A stretch of 64,000 nt of DNA from positions 1 to 64,000 of the forward strand of contig NZ_SHKX01000016.1 of the NCBI RefSeq assembly GCF_004217445.1, given 5' to 3'. The translations under genes were made by a program, and so were the position numbers. Origin of the DNA: Fluviicoccus keumensis (GTDB lineage: Bacteria; Pseudomonadota; Gammaproteobacteria; Pseudomonadales; Moraxellaceae). Of the stretch, positions 1 through 8,658 are shown piece by piece; positions within the stretch are counted from its first letter, which is position 1, and the number at the start of each line of letters is the position of its first letter. The notes beneath the pieces are model-generated. The model did no database searches. It saw nothing but the letters and a program-made list of their open reading frames with translations, and was not told the DNA's origin.

Positions 1-1959
1 GGTTCGTTGAGCGGCATCCTGTCGGGAGATAACGTCACGTTCACGACCAATGGCAGCTTCTCGGACAAGAACGCTGGAATCGGCAAGACGGTGAACGTCG
101 GTTTCAGCACTGGCGGCACGGACGCGGGCAACTACGCGGTGACCGCCAACACAACGACGACGGCGAACATCGACCGACTGGCTGTGAGCGGGAGCCTCCA
201 GGCGCAGGACAAGATTTATGATGCGACCAAGACGGCCGGCGTAATGGGATCGCTGAGCGGAGTTCTGTCCGGCGATCAGGTAAATCTGACCGCACAGGGC
301 AGTTTCGCGGACAAGAACGTGGGTGCGGATAAATCCGTCACGTTCTCTGCAGTCAGCCTGAGCGGCGCGGATGCGCTCAATTACAGCGTCAGCACCAACA
401 CGACGGCTACGGCGACCATTTCCGCCTTGGACATCACCGGACAGATCCTGGCGGATAGCAAGGTATATGACGGCACCATTCTGGCTCAGACAACCGGCAC
501 GCTGAATGGCGTACCGGTTGGCCCCGGCATTGCCGAGGACGTGAGCTTGGCCACGGTTGGCGCCTTTGCCGATATCCATGCCGGAACAGGCCTGACAGTC
601 AATGTCAGTGGATTCCTGGCCGGTGCGGATGCGGGCAATTACCGCCTTGTCAGTAGCAATGCACAAACGCAGGCGGATATTTTCCAGCGTCAGTTGACCG
701 TGACCCCCAGTCTTGTTTTCAGCAAGGTCTATGACGGCAATGTCGCGGCCCAGGTTGGCGCCGGTCGTTTGGTGGGTGTGCTCGGGCTGGATCAGGTGAT
801 TATCAGCTCGGCCACAGGACAGTTTGCGGATCGTCATGTCGGCGCAAACAAGGCAGTGCAGGTCTCCTACAATCTCGGCGGAGCATCGGCGGGGGATTAC
901 TTTGTTCCGGCCGAACAGTTAACCGGCAGTATTACGCCCAAGGCGCTGCAGATTGCCGGAAGTGCCGCGGCTGACAAGGTCTATGACGGCTCCACCCAGG
1001 CTACGGTAACCGCCGGTTCGTTGAGCGGCCTCGTGGCGGGTGATTCGGTCGGTGTCTCGGGTAACGGTCAATTTGCTGACAAGCGGGTTGGCGCGGACAA
1101 GTCCGTGAGTGTGACCTACAGCCTGACGGGAGCCGAGAGTCTGGACTACACCCTCGCTGGCGAAACACTGTTGGCGGATATCACCCCCAAGGCGCTGAGC
1201 ATCAGCGGCAGCAACGCTCTCGACAAGGTTTATGACGCGACCACGGATGCGCAAGTCATTGCCGGTACCCTCGCGGGGAAAGTCGGCGGTGATGATGTCA
1301 TGGTCGGGGCAACCGGCGTGTTTGCGGACAAGAACGCCGGGGTGAACAAGCAGGTCACGGCCGGTTATACCCTGTTCGGCACAGACGCGGCCAACTACAC
1401 CCTGGCCGGGCAAACCTTGCAAGCCAGCATTACCCCCGCCGACCTGACCATCAAGGCCAATGACGCCACCAAGGTCGCCGGGACGGAAAATCCGGCGTTC
1501 ACCATCAACATCAACGAGTTCGTGATCGGCGACAACCTGACCGGCTTGTCCGGCAACTCCCTGTTCAATGCGGGGACGTCGACAGATCTGTCCAGCTATG
1601 TGTCCGGCCTGAATGGAACCCTGTCATTCCAGACACCCGCAACGACGACGTCCGCGCCAGGAACCTACGCCATTACCCCCACCGGCTTAACGGCGCCTAA
1701 CTACACGATCCACTTCCAGCCCGGGCAATTAACCGTCATTGCCGCCGCCAGCGGCGGTCAGGGCAACGAAACGCCGCCGGCCAATAATCCGTCCTTCAGT
1801 CAGGATCCGGCCGACGGTAATCCGCCGCCGCCTCCGCCACAGGATATGCCGGGCGGTGAAATCGGTGGAACGGGCAGCCAGTTCGTGCTGCTTGGCGGGG
1901 GCGTCCAGATGCCGGGCGGCCAGAACGATGACGATGATGACGACCAGAACACTCTGTAA
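1..1959 (+). CDS. TpsA-type exoprotein, YDG/MBG repeat C-terminal part (5' partial)
   Basis: The reading frame is open from base 1, so this is the C-terminal ~650 residues of a larger secreted protein; the true start lies upstream. It has one partial and five full tandem repeats of about 83 residues. Each opens with K(V/I)YD(G/A) (codons at 211, 460, 724, 976 and 1225) and closes with (A)DxxNYxL followed by xITPxAL. These are YDG repeats of filamentous-haemagglutinin-like adhesins. An MBG-like domain follows (from about 1441), then a Pro-rich linker and an Asp-rich tail (DDDDDD). The TpsB gene starts 14 bases downstream, so export by that partner is likely. The cargo role (adhesin or other) cannot be read here because the N-terminal TPS domain is outside the window. 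Confidence 0.85.
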   Translation, partial: GSLSGILSGDNVTFTTNGSFSDKNAGIGKTVNVGFSTGGTDAGNYAVTANTTTTANIDRLAVSGSLQAQDKIYDATKTAGVMGSLSGVLSGDQVNLTAQGSFADKNVGADKSVTFSAVSLSGADALNYSVSTNTTATATISALDITGQILADSKVYDGTILAQTTGTLNGVPVGPGIAEDVSLATVGAFADIHAGTGLTVNVSGFLAGADAGNYRLVSSNAQTQADIFQRQLTVTPSLVFSKVYDGNVAAQVGAGRLVGVLGLDQVIISSATGQFADRHVGANKAVQVSYNLGGASAGDYFVPAEQLTGSITPKALQIAGSAAADKVYDGSTQATVTAGSLSGLVAGDSVGVSGNGQFADKRVGADKSVSVTYSLTGAESLDYTLAGETLLADITPKALSISGSNALDKVYDATTDAQVIAGTLAGKVGGDDVMVGATGVFADKNAGVNKQVTAGYTLFGTDAANYTLAGQTLQASITPADLTIKANDATKVAGTENPAFTININEFVIGDNLTGLSGNSLFNAGTSTDLSSYVSGLNGTLSFQTPATTTSAPGTYAITPTGLTAPNYTIHFQPGQLTVIAAASGGQGNETPPANNPSFSQDPADGNPPPPPPQDMPGGEIGGTGSQFVLLGGGVQMPGGQNDDDDDDQNTL

Positions 1960-1973
1960 GGACCCGGATATTC

Positions 1974-3653
1974 ATGAAAACCAAGAAAATGTATTCCATG
2001 TGGCAGGGAGCGGCTGTTCTGGCGGCGGGTTTGCAGGCGGGGGCCGTGATGGCGGCGGAACGCCCGGATGCCGGGCAGACCTTGCAGCAGCAAGCGCCGA
2101 CGACAGCTCCGGTTCCCTCCGGTCGCGGTTATAACCCGCTGGAGCCCGAAACCCCGGACCAATCGCAGGCGAAAACGCCGGATAACGGCGTGCGGGTCAA
2201 GGTCAAGGCCGTGCATGTGCTGGGCAGCTCGGTATTCAAGGCCGAGGATCTGGAGTCGCTTTATGACGCCATGATCGGCACGGAACAGAGCTACGAGCAA
2301 CTGAAACGCGCTACCCGGCTGATCACCCGGCTTTACCGCAAGCACGGCTATGCCGTGGCCCGGGCTTATTTGCCGGCCCAGACCATCCGGAACGGCGTGG
2401 TGACGATTCAGGTGCTGGAAGGCCGTCTGGAAAAAATTGAGTTGAAGAATCAGTCCGGTGTTTCGGATGAGCGCCTGCGGGCGCTGTTGGGGAATCAGGC
2501 GGAGCCGGGTCAGTTGATGGATGGGGCGCGCATCAATCGCGCCTTGTTGCTGATGGGCGATCTGCCGGGGGTGGGTCGGGTGCAGGGCTCGCTGCAGCCC
2601 GGCTCCACGGTGGGCTCCACCAGCCTGACGGTCAATGTCCCCGACGGCGGCGCGAATCTCTACGAGGCTTCACTGGACAATACCGGTAACCGCTTCACCG
2701 GCCAGTACCGCTTGACGGGTCATGCGCAGATCAATAATCCGATGCATGATGGCGATCGTCTGGATTTCCGGACCTCGCTCAGTGATGAAAGTCTGGCCTA
2801 TGCCCGCGCGGCCTGGGATACGCCGGTCGGTGTCTCCGGCCTGCGCACCGGTGTCAGCGTAGCCTTCAACCGCTATCAGCTGGGAGACCAGTTTTCCTCG
2901 CTGGATGCCCACGGCACCTCGTTGACGGCGGGGCTGACAGCCTCCTATCCGCTGGTGCTGGATGTAAACCGGAAAATTACGGCCGAATTGGTGCTGGAGC
3001 AGAGCCGTCTGAATGATGTGATCGGTCTTTTTGCGTCCGATACCGATAAAAAGGTGCAGGACTCCTTGCTGCGTCTGAGCGGGAACTACAGCGGCAGCTC
3101 CTGGTCGACAGCCTGGCGGCTGGAGGGCACGTTCGGCAATCTGGATATCCAGTCGGCGAAAGCCTTGGGCACGGACCAGTTGGGCCCCCGCACCAACGGC
3201 AGTTTCAACAAATGGGGAGTCAGCGCCAGCGTGTTGAAGTCGCTGGGCGGCCGGTCCAGCCTTTACGCGACCGTGACGTCCCAGTTTGCAAACAAGAATC
3301 TGGACTCCTCACAAAAGATGGTCTTGGGCGGCGTGAACGGTATCCGCGCCTATCCGGCCGGGGAGGGGTTGGGGGATGAAGGCTGGCAGGGTTCGCTGGA
3401 ATGGCGTCAGGCCTTGCTGCCGGTGCTTCAGGGTGTTGTTTTTGTGGATGCGGGGGGGGTGAAGATCAATCATGATCCCTTTGCGGCGGGCGTGAACAGT
3501 CGCAACCTGCACGGCTACGGCGTCGGCATCAACGCCCAGCCGGTGAAACCGGTGATGCTCAAGATGAGCATCGCGTGGCGCGGCGGTGAAGCGCCACAGT
3601 CCGACAAAGACCAGAAGCCCCGTATCTGGCTGCAGGGCAACTACGTCTTTTGA
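1974..3653 (+). CDS. TpsB outer-membrane transporter, ShlB/FhaC/HecB family
   Basis: 559 aa, the normal length for a two-partner-secretion pore. It has an N-terminal signal region, then a POTRA domain at about residues 72-150 (motif YEQLKRATRLITRLYRKHGY, then the VLEGRLEKI strand), a second POTRA up to about 230, and a beta-barrel domain to the C-terminus. The last residue is Phe (NYVF), as expected for BAM-inserted barrels. The conserved GGxxxxRxY-like segment is visible as GGVNGIRAYPAGEGLGDEGW. It lies 14 bases after the YDG-repeat exoprotein and probably secretes it across the outer membrane. Start is ATG at 1974. Confidence 0.93.
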   Translation: MKTKKMYSMWQGAAVLAAGLQAGAVMAAERPDAGQTLQQQAPTTAPVPSGRGYNPLEPETPDQSQAKTPDNGVRVKVKAVHVLGSSVFKAEDLESLYDAMIGTEQSYEQLKRATRLITRLYRKHGYAVARAYLPAQTIRNGVVTIQVLEGRLEKIELKNQSGVSDERLRALLGNQAEPGQLMDGARINRALLLMGDLPGVGRVQGSLQPGSTVGSTSLTVNVPDGGANLYEASLDNTGNRFTGQYRLTGHAQINNPMHDGDRLDFRTSLSDESLAYARAAWDTPVGVSGLRTGVSVAFNRYQLGDQFSSLDAHGTSLTAGLTASYPLVLDVNRKITAELVLEQSRLNDVIGLFASDTDKKVQDSLLRLSGNYSGSSWSTAWRLEGTFGNLDIQSAKALGTDQLGPRTNGSFNKWGVSASVLKSLGGRSSLYATVTSQFANKNLDSSQKMVLGGVNGIRAYPAGEGLGDEGWQGSLEWRQALLPVLQGVVFVDAGGVKINHDPFAAGVNSRNLHGYGVGINAQPVKPVMLKMSIAWRGGEAPQSDKDQKPRIWLQGNYVF

Positions 3654-3667
3654 TCCCTGAGGATGAT

Positions 3668-3699
3668 CGGGTGCGCGGCCTGTTGCCGCCGCGCACCCG
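3668..3699. terminator. Inverted repeat between convergent genes
   Basis: Perfect 12-bp arms (3668-3679 and 3688-3699, CGGGTGCGCGGC and its complement) with an 8-nt loop, placed between the convergent stops at 3653 and 3705. No T-run follows on either strand, so a bidirectional terminator is likely but not certain. Confidence 0.55.
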
Positions 3700-3704
3700 A
3701 CCGA

Positions 3705-5987
3705 TCAGTTGGTGGAGGGATTGCCGAACCCGGCCACACCGGTGATGGAGCCGCCGCTGACACCCGGCAGCGTGACGCCGCTGACGCCAAAACCCAATCC
3801 CGCCATTTCTCCCGCCGAACCGGCGACAAAGCCGCTGGCTGAACCGGAACACGACGTGCAAGCCACGGGTGAACCCGAGCCGACCCCGACCGTCACTCCC
3901 AAGGTATTGAAGTTGATGTTCCCCGCCGACAGGGAGCCGTTCTGGCCGGTCAGTTGCACCGCCGAAGCCTGTCCGCCGGAGACAAAGCTCATGCCCAGAC
4001 CCAGGCTGGCCTTGCCCAGGCCGTAATCCAGCGTCAGCGAACCGGAGGTCAGGGCTCCGGCGGAAACCGGCGAACCGGAGGCATCCGCCAGCGACGGATG
4101 CGTACCGCCGACCAACTGGTAGGTCAGCACCGTTGTGGGCAGTTGCCCGGAGGCGGTCGGTGAGCCCACCAGATAATGCACGCCCTGGCTGTTCAGGCTG
4201 ACCGGCACCGATCCGCCCAGCATGGCGTCGCCGTTGACCCATTGTCCCCAGGACAGCGTCGAGGCGGCGTGCACGACATCCTGACTGGCGGCGGCCGAGG
4301 TTCCCGACGGGCCATAAGAGCCGTTCGCGGTCGTCCCGGAAAGCCACTTGCCGCCAGCGTCAAAGTCGGCGCTGATGGCATTGGCCGCAGTCGGGCTGCC
4401 GCCCTTGGCGAACACGGCGCGATAGGTGGGGGAGGCGGCATCCGGCAGCAATTGCGATACGGCGGTCTTGCCGGTCAGATCCAGCGCCGCCACGCCGCTG
4501 ATCTGGGCATTGGGGCGGTTGATGATATACACCGCGCCCAGTTGCGGATCGGTTCCGGCATAGAACGCCGAGAAACGGACCGCGCAGCCGGTAGTGCAGT
4601 TCTGGCCGGTCGCGAGCAGGTCGCTGCCGGTCAGCTGGAAGCCGTTGGTGGTGCTTTGGCCGGAAGTATTGACGCGGATGCCATGCCCTGACGCAACATA
4701 GTCGCCGGTATTGGCCATGCCGATCGTCATGTCGACATCCACCAGCGTGACCGGGGCCAGCGTCACGTTCACTGTCAGGGATTTCAGTACGCCCGACTCG
4801 CCGTCGCTGCTGCCCGCCACCGTGCCGCCCGCCAAGGCGTAGGACAGGCGGGTGCCGTTACCGGCGGCGTCCAGCGCCAGCGATTGCGGGGCGGTGATGC
4901 CGACGATATAGGGCTCGAACACGTTCGCACCCAGCACAATGGCGTTGTCCGAGGGATCCAGCTTGCCGACCGCAGCGGTCCCGTTGGTCCATTCCCCGTA
5001 TGACAGGGCGCCCAGCGTGGTGACATTATTGAATTGCAGGGTTCCGACGCTGAACAGCGTAGTGACCACGGGCCCGGCGGTTTGCATCAGACGGACCAGA
5101 CCACCGTGCATCGGCGCCGTGTCGGTGCTGTTGAAGTAGGCTCCCAGACCGGAAACCAGCAGCGAACCGTCCGCTTGCACGAAACGGGTGCCGACCGTGT
5201 AAGAGGGCAGCGGCGCACCGCTCTGCGGGGGGTAGACCGAGTCCGGCAGGACGTTATCCAGCACCAGTTGGCCGAAGTCCTGATTGTTGCCTGCCACAAT
5301 GCCGGCATCGGAGTTCAGGCCGGGGGTGTCGGCGATTTCAGCGCCTGCTGCCGGAGCCGCATCCCGGGCGGGCGGCAGGGCGCGCGCCTCGGCGCTGACC
5401 CCGGCGGGCGCCAGTCGCGGCGCTTCCCCCTGCACCACCTGGAAGGTCTGCCCGGCATTGACATTGCTGGAACCGAAGTCATTGGAAACGTTGACGATAC
5501 CCTTGTCGACGCTGAGCGTCAGCGTGCCTTGGGTATAGGTGGAGGCATAGCCGGTGCCGCGAATACCCAGCGATGCCACCGGAGTGCGCACCTTGTATTG
5601 CGCCCGGTTGATATGACCGATCGCGCCGGTAATGGTGCGCATGCCGCCCTGCACGAAGTTGAACAGCAGCGAGCCTTCGTTGGGCTTGTCCTTCTGGAAA
5701 CGGTAGCTGTCCAGCCGGAAAATGGTATTGGGCTGCAACGACAGGAAACTGCCGTCGGTAAAGCGGATCTGCAGACGCCCGCGGCCGGTTTCCAGCCGTT
5801 CGCCGCTGTTGACGAAATCGCCGCGCGTCAGGGTGCGTTGGGTGCCGTCCAGCGCGATGGCCTTAACCGGGCCGGTGGCGAAATTGACGCGGCCGGCGAC
5901 ATCGGCCGAGGCCTGCCCGGCGCAGGCGGCGGCAATCAGGAACGCCAGCAGTGTCGGCGAGGCGTGCAGTCGGGTTTGTCCTTGCAT
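3705..5987 (-). CDS. FecR-domain secreted protein with two beta-rich modules
   Basis: 760 aa. A signal peptide ends at about residue 28 (GQASA|DV). A FecR domain follows at about 50-150 (GDFVNSGERLETG, FTDGSFLSL, RTPVASLGIRGTGY). After an Ala/Pro linker come two related modules about 250 residues apart. The first has LSYGEWTNG at 328-336 and a C-x3-C pair at 464/468 followed by FSAFYAG. The second has LSWGQWVNG at 578-586 and a C-x2-C pair at 710/713 followed by SGFVAGSAGEMAG. The last motif resembles the TbpB-type beta-barrel signature (GxFxGxxAxExGG). RBS GGAGG lies 8 nt before the ATG. The gene follows the Slam-like gene by 15 nt, which suggests it is a surface-delivered substrate; that is inference. 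Confidence 0.8.
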   Translation of the reverse strand: MQGQTRLHASPTLLAFLIAAACAGQASADVAGRVNFATGPVKAIALDGTQRTLTRGDFVNSGERLETGRGRLQIRFTDGSFLSLQPNTIFRLDSYRFQKDKPNEGSLLFNFVQGGMRTITGAIGHINRAQYKVRTPVASLGIRGTGYASTYTQGTLTLSVDKGIVNVSNDFGSSNVNAGQTFQVVQGEAPRLAPAGVSAEARALPPARDAAPAAGAEIADTPGLNSDAGIVAGNNQDFGQLVLDNVLPDSVYPPQSGAPLPSYTVGTRFVQADGSLLVSGLGAYFNSTDTAPMHGGLVRLMQTAGPVVTTLFSVGTLQFNNVTTLGALSYGEWTNGTAAVGKLDPSDNAIVLGANVFEPYIVGITAPQSLALDAAGNGTRLSYALAGGTVAGSSDGESGVLKSLTVNVTLAPVTLVDVDMTIGMANTGDYVASGHGIRVNTSGQSTTNGFQLTGSDLLATGQNCTTGCAVRFSAFYAGTDPQLGAVYIINRPNAQISGVAALDLTGKTAVSQLLPDAASPTYRAVFAKGGSPTAANAISADFDAGGKWLSGTTANGSYGPSGTSAAASQDVVHAASTLSWGQWVNGDAMLGGSVPVSLNSQGVHYLVGSPTASGQLPTTVLTYQLVGGTHPSLADASGSPVSAGALTSGSLTLDYGLGKASLGLGMSFVSGGQASAVQLTGQNGSLSAGNINFNTLGVTVGVGSGSPVACTSCSGSASGFVAGSAGEMAGLGFGVSGVTLPGVSGGSITGVAGFGNPSTN

Positions 5988-6002
5988 GATGATTCCTCCG
6001 TG

Positions 6003-7313
6003 TTACAGGTCGAAACGGATATCAAGGCTGATGACATGACGTTCATAGTCGGTCAGCGTGATGTTCGAATCGTTCCGGGTAAAGGTGACTGCGGGTTGCA
6101 ACGATATTGCCGGAGCGAATTGCCAGGCCATGCCCAGGTTGAGGCTGGTTTCCTGATCGTCACGCGCCCGGCCGTAATTGGGGAACACGCCGACATAGTT
6201 GCGCTGCTCGTTACTGAGCGAGCCGTTCAGTTTCAGGCTGCGCGACAGCGTCAGTGAGCCGCCGGCGCGCAGGCCGAAGAAATCCTGGCTGGCCGAGTCG
6301 GAGGCGGAGTCGCGGGTGCGTTCCTGACCGCCATAGGCGCTGACAAAAAATACCGGGGCGTATTTCATGTCCAGCCCGTTGGAGAACGCCGCCCCCAGGG
6401 TGGTGCGGTTGGCGTCACGACTGGACTGGTCATAGCGCAGCAAGCCCAACTGGGCCCACAGCGCCAGGCGGGCGTTGCCGCCCATGCCGTACTGGTATTG
6501 CCCCAAGACGCCGGTCAGGTTGCGGTAAGGAGAACCGCCCAGCCGCATGGTTTGCAGTTGCAGCTTGCCCAGGAACTGGTGATTGCCCCGGTCCACCGCC
6601 GCGCCGCCGCCAACATCCAGCACGCTATAGGCATAGTCGGCGCTGTCGGGATAACCGCGCACCAGCACATTGCCTTCGCCCAGCACGGTCAGCGTCGGAG
6701 ACACGCGATTGAAGTAGCTGGCGGAGTACTGGCCTTGCAGCAGCATGCTGTCCTGTTGGCGGGAAACCGGGTTGACCGTAAAGAGTATATTGTTGAAGCC
6801 GGGCAGGGCGACCTGTTGCCGGTCGGTGGCGCTGTTGGTATTGGAGTCGTGGCCCAGACCCAGTTGGATATAGCTGTTGAACTGTTCCTTGCGCTGCTTT
6901 TCCAGGGTTCCCACCGTGCCCAGATACTGACTGACCAGCTGCTGCACCTGCGGCGGAGGGTTGGAGCCCTGAATGGTTTCCAGCTCGACGCGGGCATTGG
7001 CGGTTTCACCGATGGCGAGGTGCGCGCGCGCGATCTGAACCCGGCAGGGACCGTTATCCGGTTCCACCGCCAGGCAGCGCTCCAGGGCGAAGACCGCCTG
7101 ACTGGGGTCGCCGCTTTCCAGCCGGGCCACGCCCATCAGGTAGTCAAAGGCGGGGTCGCCGGCCCGCTCATCCTCAACGGGCGCCAGCAGGTTCACGGCC
7201 TCGGCGGCTTTCTGGCTTGCAATCAGGGCGTTGGCCTGCTGTAGCAGGTCATCAGCGAAGAGAGGGGGGCAGATAGCCAGGGATAAGGCCAGGGGAACGG
7301 TTCTAAGTCGCAT
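6003..7313 (-). CDS. TPR plus beta-barrel outer-membrane protein, Slam-like
   Basis: 436 aa with a signal peptide (ends PPLFA|DD). TPR-like helices cover about residues 25-130 (ALIASQKAAEAVNLL, AVFALERCLAVEPDNGPCRVQIARAHLAIG). A long alternating beta-barrel region begins at the GLGHDSNTN motif near residue 150 and runs to the C-terminal RFDL. This architecture matches surface lipoprotein assembly modifiers (Slam, DUF560 barrel; E. coli PgaA has a similar layout). The slightly short length and the adjacent gene with a TbpB-like tail favour Slam over exopolysaccharide export. It is first in a two-gene minus-strand operon with the FecR-domain protein. Exact family assignment needs a profile search. 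Confidence 0.75.
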   Translation of the reverse strand: MRLRTVPLALSLAICPPLFADDLLQQANALIASQKAAEAVNLLAPVEDERAGDPAFDYLMGVARLESGDPSQAVFALERCLAVEPDNGPCRVQIARAHLAIGETANARVELETIQGSNPPPQVQQLVSQYLGTVGTLEKQRKEQFNSYIQLGLGHDSNTNSATDRQQVALPGFNNILFTVNPVSRQQDSMLLQGQYSASYFNRVSPTLTVLGEGNVLVRGYPDSADYAYSVLDVGGGAAVDRGNHQFLGKLQLQTMRLGGSPYRNLTGVLGQYQYGMGGNARLALWAQLGLLRYDQSSRDANRTTLGAAFSNGLDMKYAPVFFVSAYGGQERTRDSASDSASQDFFGLRAGGSLTLSRSLKLNGSLSNEQRNYVGVFPNYGRARDDQETSLNLGMAWQFAPAISLQPAVTFTRNDSNITLTDYERHVISLDIRFDL

Positions 7314-7491
7314 GTTTTCAGTCCCTGATATCGAATTAATCTCCGGATTTTAAAGGGCATTGACGGGTGTGGGAAGGTCGAGGCCCGGCTCGTCGTCGGA
7401 TAGGCGCGGTTCGGGGGTGCGAATGGGGTCGGAGAGTCCCGTGGGGGGATTTCGCAGTGCACAAAGAGTGAGCGCTTAAGGCTTTCCATGC

Positions 7492-7520
7492 TTGTGCATG
7501 GCGGGAAGTGTTGGTATTAT
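7492..7520 (+). promoter_or_regulatory. Sigma-70-like promoter of tRNA-Lys
   Basis: A -35-like TTGTGC (7492-7497) and a -10-like TATTAT (7515-7520) are separated by 17 bp and followed by a GC-rich discriminator, about 20 bp ahead of the mature tRNA. This is the usual layout of stable-RNA promoters. Confidence 0.6.
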
Positions 7521-7541
7521 GCTGCCCTCGCTTGATGCGAT

Positions 7542-7617
7542 GGGTTGTTAGCTCAGTTGGTAGAGCAGCGGACTCTTAATCCGTAGGTCCACAGTTCGAA
7601 TCTGTGACAACCCACCA
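7542..7617 (+). tRNA. tRNA-Lys (anticodon CTT)
   Basis: 76 nt with encoded CCA. The acceptor stem GGGTTGT (7542-7548) pairs with ACAACCC (7607-7613), and the T-loop TTCGAAT is present. The anticodon stem GCGGA/TCCGT encloses loop CTCTTAA, giving anticodon CTT, which reads AAG lysine codons. No integrase or duplicated 3' end was seen nearby. Confidence 0.96.
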
Positions 7618-7625
7618 AATACCCT

Positions 7626-7658
7626 CGAAGGCCCGCCATGTGCGGGCCTTCGTCATTT
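7626..7658 (+). terminator. Rho-independent terminator after tRNA-Lys
   Basis: Perfect 11-bp stem CGAAGGCCCGC/GCGGGCCTTCG with a 5-nt loop (7626-7652), followed by a short T-containing tail, 9 bases past the tRNA CCA end. Confidence 0.8.
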
Positions 7659-7672
7659 CAGACGTTGCCAAT

Positions 7673-7700
7673 CCGGCGGGAGACACTGTCATCCCGCCGG
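7673..7700. repeat. Inverted repeat, possible terminator of the SDR gene
   Basis: CCGGCGGGA (7673-7681) and TCCCGCCGG (7692-7700) form a 9-bp stem with a 10-nt loop just past the minus-strand stop at 7711. No T-run follows, so termination is only a possibility. Confidence 0.4.
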
Positions 7701-7710
7701 TCTTGCAGCC

Positions 7711-8490
7711 TTAACGGGCAACAGTCTTCCCCGCCAGCCAGGTCATCGCGCAGCGCGGCAACACCCGATTGATCAGCGGCAAGGGTTTGTTCATCACACC
7801 GGTCACCACCGATGAACAGCCGCACTTCCAGGCGCGCAGCGCCGTCTTCGCCACGGTATCCGGCGTATCCATCAGCTTGGTGGCCAGCGTGCCATGGTTT
7901 CCTGCCACATCATGGAACTCGGTGCGGGTCGCGCCCGGACACACCGCCAGCACCTTGATGCCGTTCTTCCGTTCTTCAGCGGCCAACGCTTCCGACAGCG
8001 ACAGCACATAGGCCTTGGTGGCGCCGTAGACCGCAAAACGCGGGCAGGGCTGGAACGCCGCCACCGAGGCAATGTTCATGATGCGGCCCTGCTTCCGGCT
8101 GCGCATGCCCGGCAGTACGGCGTGGGTCAGTTCGGTCAGCGCCACCATGTTCAGCTGCATCATGCCCTGCACGCGGTCCAGCGGCATGTCCGCCAGTTCC
8201 TCGTTGATGCCGAAACCGGCGTTGTTGATCAGCGTGTCGATTTCCAGCCCCAGCGCCTGCACCGCCGCCAGCAATTCGTGGGCCGCGCCCGGCTTTTCCA
8301 GATCCAGGCCGATCGTTTCGACGCGCACGCCGTGATGCGTCTTCAGTTCCTGCGCCAGCAGCGCCAGTTTGTCGGTGCGGCGGGCCACCAGCACCAGCGC
8401 CTGCGGTTCCGAAGCGGCCAGTTGCCGGGCCAGGGATTCGCCGATGCCGCTGGAAGCGCCGGTAATAACGGTAGCGAGAGTGCTGCTCAT
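7711..8490 (-). CDS. Short-chain dehydrogenase/reductase (SDR)
   Basis: 259 aa classical SDR. The cofactor motif TGASSGIG is near the N-terminus, with an NNAG motif in the middle, a Ser, and the catalytic YGATKAY (YxxxK). ATG at 8490 is chosen over the longer frame to 8538 because GAGGAA lies 7-8 nt upstream of it and the protein then begins with the Rossmann fold. Substrate is unknown. It sits downstream of another SDR and a Baeyer-Villiger-type monooxygenase on the same strand, but a terminator hairpin at 8608-8630 separates it from them, so it is probably transcribed on its own. Confidence 0.88.
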   Translation of the reverse strand: MSSTLATVITGASSGIGESLARQLAASEPQALVLVARRTDKLALLAQELKTHHGVRVETIGLDLEKPGAAHELLAAVQALGLEIDTLINNAGFGINEELADMPLDRVQGMMQLNMVALTELTHAVLPGMRSRKQGRIMNIASVAAFQPCPRFAVYGATKAYVLSLSEALAAEERKNGIKVLAVCPGATRTEFHDVAGNHGTLATKLMDTPDTVAKTALRAWKCGCSSVVTGVMNKPLPLINRVLPRCAMTWLAGKTVAR

Positions 8491-8607
8491 GGGGTGTTCC
8501 TCATCAGTGGGTTTCGATGGGGCTATCTTATTTGACAATTCGATAATTATGAAAGTGTAGAAGTGATGAATTCCGATGAATGGTCATTCATTTTGTGTCG
8601 CAGGCAT

Positions 8608-8630
8608 GAAAAAGCCCCCGGAAAGGGGGC
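8608..8630 (-). terminator. Rho-independent terminator of the second SDR gene
   Basis: On the minus strand GCCCCC-tttcc-GGGGGC (8614-8630) is followed directly by a T-run (AAAAA at about 8609-8613 on the plus strand). It lies 29 bases past the stop of the SDR gene at 8659. Confidence 0.85.
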
Positions 8631-8658
8631 TTGCCATCAGCCTGGAGGCGGGTAGCGG

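Noticed and set aside
205..1440. Tandem repeats considered as CRISPR or satellite DNA
   Set aside because: The ~250-bp periods are in frame and diverged at DNA level; they encode YDG protein repeats. No CRISPR-like short repeat array occurs in the window.
7542..7617. tRNA-Lys as an integration site for a mobile element
   Set aside because: No integrase gene and no repeat of the tRNA 3' end was seen on either side.
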